Of a stretch of DNA of 8,386 nucleotides, positions 5,582-8,386 are shown one piece after another. Made by a program: the position numbers and the translations under genes. Under the pieces are notes generated by a model. It ran no database searches. It had not been told where the DNA came from and worked only from the letters and a program-made list of their open reading frames with translations. The stretch's first letter is position 1. The number at the start of each line of letters is the position of its first letter. This DNA is from an uncultured Gammaproteobacteria bacterium (GTDB lineage Bacteria > Pseudomonadota > Gammaproteobacteria > Pseudomonadales > Azotimanducaceae), in contig CAJWLI010000056.1 in the NCBI GenBank assembly GCA_913043075.1, positions 1 through 8,386 of the forward strand. The letters are read 5' to 3'.

Positions 5582-6664
5582 ATGTCAGATTCAGACAAGC
5601 AAATTTTTGACAGTATTGGAAACGTCTTAGCAGCTCTTCTCAATGTCATGCGAGTACTTGAACATGGGTCATCTTTTAAAAAGCTGATGAATATAGCTCA
5701 TCACAAAAAAGACTTTGAGAGTTCGAAACTAGCTCTGGAAGATTCCTCCAAGAATCTTATCGAAATTAGCGTGCCAAAAGAACTAGATATCTTGAAGGCT
5801 CAATTACTAGGCATTTCCGAATTGTGCTCTCGCGTAATAAGAAATTTTCAAGGAACGCAGTTCCAAGACCTTCAAGAAGGCCTAAGCTCGTATTGCCGAG
5901 CTCAGGAAAAACTTTATCCGTTATCAAAAATCTTCCAGCCAGTTAGTCAGTTCTTCCTTGAAAAAAAGAGGCAAGATGACTCAGAACTAATTAGAGAGCT
6001 AGCGGCGGAAACCCGGAGGAAAGAGACAGGAATCCGGCATCATAATAATCAACCGGGTGAGAGAGGCGGTTTCAGCTTTTATATTCCTGAGAATAAAAGC
6101 CAAAAAGCATCTCTACCTCTTATCGTTGCTCTTCACGGCAGCTCAGGCCATGGGGCTGACTTTTTATGGAACTGGTTAAAAGAAGCGAGGTCACGCGGTT
6201 TTCTATTGCTTTGCCCTACGTCAAGTGAACAAACATGGTCACTAGAGAATGTTCGGGAAGACCTTTTTAAAATTTTAAAGGCGATTAATAAAATATCTGA
6301 AATCAGCTCAATAAACTCAGAAAAAATCCTGATTACTGGAATGTCAGATGGTGCAACTTTTTCAATGCTTGCAGGTCTAAGAAAAAGCACTCCTTTTACC
6401 CACATCGCACCATTTTCCGGCATCATGCCTGCTTCGCTTGCTAAGATGAGCGACGATACACTTGCAACTGATCGACCAGTATTTTTGGTGCACGGCGCTG
6501 AGGACAAGATATTTCCAGTGGAGACCGCCTTCTTAACTAAATCCGAACTAGAGACTGCAAAAGTCGAGGTTGTCCTTAAAACAAAAAATGGTCTTGGACA
6601 CACCTATGCTAGAAATGAACACGATTCCTTATTGAATTGGTTCGACCCTGAATTAGCTCTTTAA
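5582..6664 (+). CDS. Alpha/beta hydrolase (esterase/phospholipase-like) with extra N-terminal helical region
   Basis: The C-terminal part (about residues 165-360) is an alpha/beta hydrolase resembling carboxylesterase/phospholipase or dienelactone-hydrolase-like proteins. It shows LIVALHGSSGHG (180-191, oxyanion side), nucleophile S255 in GMSDGA, acid D308 in VHGAEDKIFP and H340 in GLGHTY, so the catalytic triad is complete. Residues 1-145 are predicted by eye to be mostly helical and charged, with no motif I recognise; a basic, glycine-rich linker follows (about 146-164). There is no signal peptide or clear membrane segment, so a cytosolic location is likely. AGAG six bases before the ATG is a weak ribosome site. 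The gene is divergent from rluA and its stop codon abuts that of the next minus-strand gene. Substrate unknown. Confidence 0.85.
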   Translation: MSDSDKQIFDSIGNVLAALLNVMRVLEHGSSFKKLMNIAHHKKDFESSKLALEDSSKNLIEISVPKELDILKAQLLGISELCSRVIRNFQGTQFQDLQEGLSSYCRAQEKLYPLSKIFQPVSQFFLEKKRQDDSELIRELAAETRRKETGIRHHNNQPGERGGFSFYIPENKSQKASLPLIVALHGSSGHGADFLWNWLKEARSRGFLLLCPTSSEQTWSLENVREDLFKILKAINKISEISSINSEKILITGMSDGATFSMLAGLRKSTPFTHIAPFSGIMPASLAKMSDDTLATDRPVFLVHGAEDKIFPVETAFLTKSELETAKVEVVLKTKNGLGHTYARNEHDSLLNWFDPELAL

Positions 6665-6668
6665 TTAA
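6661..6668. other. Palindrome holding both stop codons of convergent genes
   Basis: TTAATTAA contains the TAA of the plus-strand hydrolase (6662-6664) and, on the other strand, the TAA of the minus-strand hydrolase (6665-6667). The genes touch without overlapping, and no terminator hairpin fits between them. Confidence 0.9.
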
Positions 6669-7537
6669 CCCAAAAAATCTCTGGCTACCTTTAAGAAAGT
6701 TTCCAGTTGATCATGGTGTAACCAATGTCCAGCGTTCTCGATTTGAACATGACTTGCATTAGGGAAATAGCTTGCTGGATCCTCTTTTTTCGCGGCCGAC
6801 ATCCAGGATTCTTTTCCACTAACTAGCAAAACTGGTTTATCTATTCTTTTCCAGAGTTCGTGGGAGTCTGATCGATCAATTCCGAATGGAGACATAACGT
6901 GCGTATAATTATCGAATTTCCAGCTATAAGTGCCGTCTTCATTTTGGTTAGTTCCATGAATGGTCAGATTTCTCGCTTGATCTTCTCGCAAATGACTGTT
7001 TGCCTCGTGCATTCTCTGATACGCATCTTCTAAGCTTTTATAACGTTTCGGGGTGCGGCCCGAAATGCTCCGCGTATTCTCAATCCACTGCCTCAGGCGG
7101 TCGTGGAGCGGCATATTTTCAAGTTCCACGGGAGGCCCACCCGTTCCTTCAATAACTATCATCTTATGAATATTTTCCGGATAAATGCCAGCATATCGAA
7201 GCGCAACACTTCCTCCTAACGAATGAGCAATTATCGTTACTGGGGATAACTCTAACTGATGAATCAACTGCGCCAAATCATAAATATATTCACCGTGACT
7301 ATATGCTGCACCGTAAACCCAGGCGGAGTCGCCATGCCCCCTGAAATCGGGCGCCACTATGTGATATTCATCTCTTAACGCCTCAGCAACCCAATCCCAA
7401 TTATGACAATGGTCCCTATGTCCATGCACCAACAACAAGGGAGGCGCTTCAGGATTACCCCAATCAAGATAATGCAAACGAAGCCGCTGCGAAAAATAAA
7501 TGTGCGAGGTCGGCGTCGCGTTGCCTTTTTTTACCAT
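6665..7537 (-). CDS. Alpha/beta hydrolase, serine nucleophile
   Basis: This 290-residue single-domain protein has the classic alpha/beta-hydrolase layout: LLLVHGHRDHCHNWDWV (34-50), VAPDFRGHGDSAW (61-73), nucleophile elbow AHSLGGS with S106, a cap region of roughly 135-215, and catalytic H271 in NAGHWLHHDQLETF. The acid is unclear: the usual site after strand 7 reads SGKESW, with E243 in place of the common Asp. The Ser nucleophile argues against a dehalogenase or epoxide hydrolase and for an esterase, lactonase or C-C hydrolase, but the substrate is unknown. The start is well supported by AGGGGAG seven bases upstream. The gene lies 77 bp downstream of the epoxide hydrolase on the same strand and may share its transcript. 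Confidence 0.88.
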   Translation of the reverse strand: MVKKGNATPTSHIYFSQRLRLHYLDWGNPEAPPLLLVHGHRDHCHNWDWVAEALRDEYHIVAPDFRGHGDSAWVYGAAYSHGEYIYDLAQLIHQLELSPVTIIAHSLGGSVALRYAGIYPENIHKMIVIEGTGGPPVELENMPLHDRLRQWIENTRSISGRTPKRYKSLEDAYQRMHEANSHLREDQARNLTIHGTNQNEDGTYSWKFDNYTHVMSPFGIDRSDSHELWKRIDKPVLLVSGKESWMSAAKKEDPASYFPNASHVQIENAGHWLHHDQLETFLKVARDFLG

Positions 7538-7544
7538 TATTAAT

Positions 7545-7551
7545 CTCCCCT
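7545..7551 (-). promoter_or_regulatory. Strong ribosome binding site of the minus-strand hydrolase
   Basis: AGGGGAG on the minus strand lies seven bases before the ATG at 7537. It is the best Shine-Dalgarno match I see in the window and fixes this start. Confidence 0.7.
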
Positions 7552-7572
7552 ACTACTCTTGATATACTAACA

Positions 7573-7589
7573 CCCTTATATTGCCCTTA
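7573..7589. repeat. Short direct repeat upstream of the minus-strand hydrolase
   Basis: CCCTTA occurs at 7573-7578 and 7584-7589, 11 bp apart, in the 77-bp gap between the two minus-strand genes. One-turn spacing could suit a regulator site, but two hexamers are weak evidence. Confidence 0.4.
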
Positions 7590-7614
7590 AGTGGACAGAA
7601 TAGAAAAATATTGT

Positions 7615-8386
7615 TCATATCAGGGGGACAAAGAACTTCCTGATTTCATTCACTAGCTCCGCCGGAACTTCTGCAGGACCAAAGTGACCGCCTTTAGATA
7701 ACACCGCATAATGATGAAGATTACAGTGGCGCTCGATAACCTTTTTTGGGAGATGAACAACGTCTTTTGGAAAAACAGCAAGACCCGTGGGGGCTGAGAG
7801 AACAGGCATTCTATCATTGATCAGAGGCCAACTCTTCTTGAAATGCTCGTGATACAACCTCAATGAGGAATTTATAGTTTTAGTGCACCAGAACAATGCT
7901 GCCGTGGTACAAAGATGCTCTTTTTCGAAAGCTTTTTCTATGTCGCCATCACAGTCACTCCAATTCCTGCGTCTCTCCCATATCCACGCCGCCATGCCCA
8001 TCGGAGAATCGGTTAAGGCATAACCTATGGTTTGAGGATCCTGGAGATGGACTGCAAGATGACTAGTAATATGTGGCAAGCTTTCCGCGTTTCTTTCTAT
8101 CATCCATTTTTCTGTTTCATCAAAATCATTTTCCGAGAGTGAGCGTCGATCCAGGCCTGGGATCACAGCCAATCCCAAATGGGCACCGATTAACTTTTCT
8201 GGATGAGCATGGGCCAAATGCGCTGTCACTAATGAACCCCAGTCCCCTCCAAACGCGCAAAACTTTTGATAGCCCAACTGCTCTGTCATAAGCTCGACCC
8301 ATATACTCGCAATTTTAGAAACGTCGACTCCGGCCTTCCTAAGAGGTGCAGAAAAACCGAATCCGGGAAGCGAAGGAACCACCACA
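7615..8386 (-). CDS. Microsomal-type epoxide hydrolase, N-terminus outside the window
   Basis: The visible C-terminal 256 or so residues match microsomal/juvenile-hormone-type epoxide hydrolases, which open epoxides to diols through an alkyl-enzyme ester. Counting from the GTG at 8385 (an internal codon, not the start), the sequence shows VVPSLPGFGFS (2-12), nucleophile D48 in GGDWGS, YALTDSPMGMAAWIWER (122-138), Y178 in SLRLYHE as a ring-opening tyrosine, D208 in VFPKDVVHLPKK as the probable acid, and H234 in KGGHF. The missing part should be about 110-130 residues: the EHN domain and the HGWPGS-like oxyanion motif. Some relatives act on esters instead, so epoxide specificity is inferred. 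The serine-hydrolase gene follows downstream. Confidence 0.88.
   Translation of the reverse strand, partial: VVVPSLPGFGFSAPLRKAGVDVSKIASIWVELMTEQLGYQKFCAFGGDWGSLVTAHLAHAHPEKLIGAHLGLAVIPGLDRRSLSENDFDETEKWMIERNAESLPHITSHLAVHLQDPQTIGYALTDSPMGMAAWIWERRRNWSDCDGDIEKAFEKEHLCTTAALFWCTKTINSSLRLYHEHFKKSWPLINDRMPVLSAPTGLAVFPKDVVHLPKKVIERHCNLHHYAVLSKGGHFGPAEVPAELVNEIRKFFVPLI

Noticed and set aside
6075..6100. 8-bp inverted repeat (GCTTTTAT/ATAAAAGC) at the domain junction of the 5582 hydrolase
   Set aside because: AT-rich arms with a 10-base loop are near chance expectation; no T run follows, so it is not a terminator.
6133..6603. Long minus-strand open frame inside the 5582 hydrolase, and similar frames opposite cmoB and the CoA-transferase
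   Set aside because: They lie antisense to well-supported genes, show no family motifs and have no ribosome sites.

Overview
This window looks like an ordinary chromosomal stretch of a gammaproteobacterium with moderate to low GC (by eye; not computed). The lineage call rests on cmoA next to cmoB, a close RluA match, and the standalone SbcD-like phosphoesterase. It is densely packed: there are ten protein genes, one of them cut by the right edge, plus a tRNA cut by the left edge. No gene-free stretch exceeds about 80 bases. I see no insertion sequence, phage gene, CRISPR array or toxin-antitoxin pair.

Left part (1-2613): a tRNA-Arg(UCG) on the minus strand is divergent from a family III (CaiB/BaiF) CoA-transferase gene. 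A small YfcE/MJ0936-type phosphoesterase follows on the plus strand. Its 3' end overlaps that of a second, unrelated SbcD/Mre11-like phosphoesterase on the minus strand.

Centre (2613-5581): cmoA and cmoB on the plus strand make carboxy-SAM and use it to form cmo5U at tRNA position 34. Converging on them from the minus strand are rluA (pseudouridine synthase for tRNA position 32 and 23S rRNA) and a small GFA-family zinc protein. Two of the best-known anticodon-loop modifications are therefore encoded within 3 kb of each other.

Right part (5582-8386): there are three alpha/beta-hydrolase-fold genes of different subfamilies. One is a plus-strand esterase-like protein with an unrecognised helical N-terminal region of about 145 residues. 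One is a minus-strand serine hydrolase, and the last is a 5'-truncated microsomal-type epoxide hydrolase upstream of it. With the CoA-transferase, these suggest a heterotroph handling diverse carboxylic acids, esters and epoxides; that is inference from family membership only.

I found no convincing undescribed multi-gene system. The items most worth a second look are a perfect 12-bp inverted repeat inside cmoB, the N-terminal domain of the hydrolase at 5582, a His-to-Asp change in a metal motif of the phosphoesterase at 1312, and a near-symmetric -10-like site between the divergent genes at 2613 and 2698.
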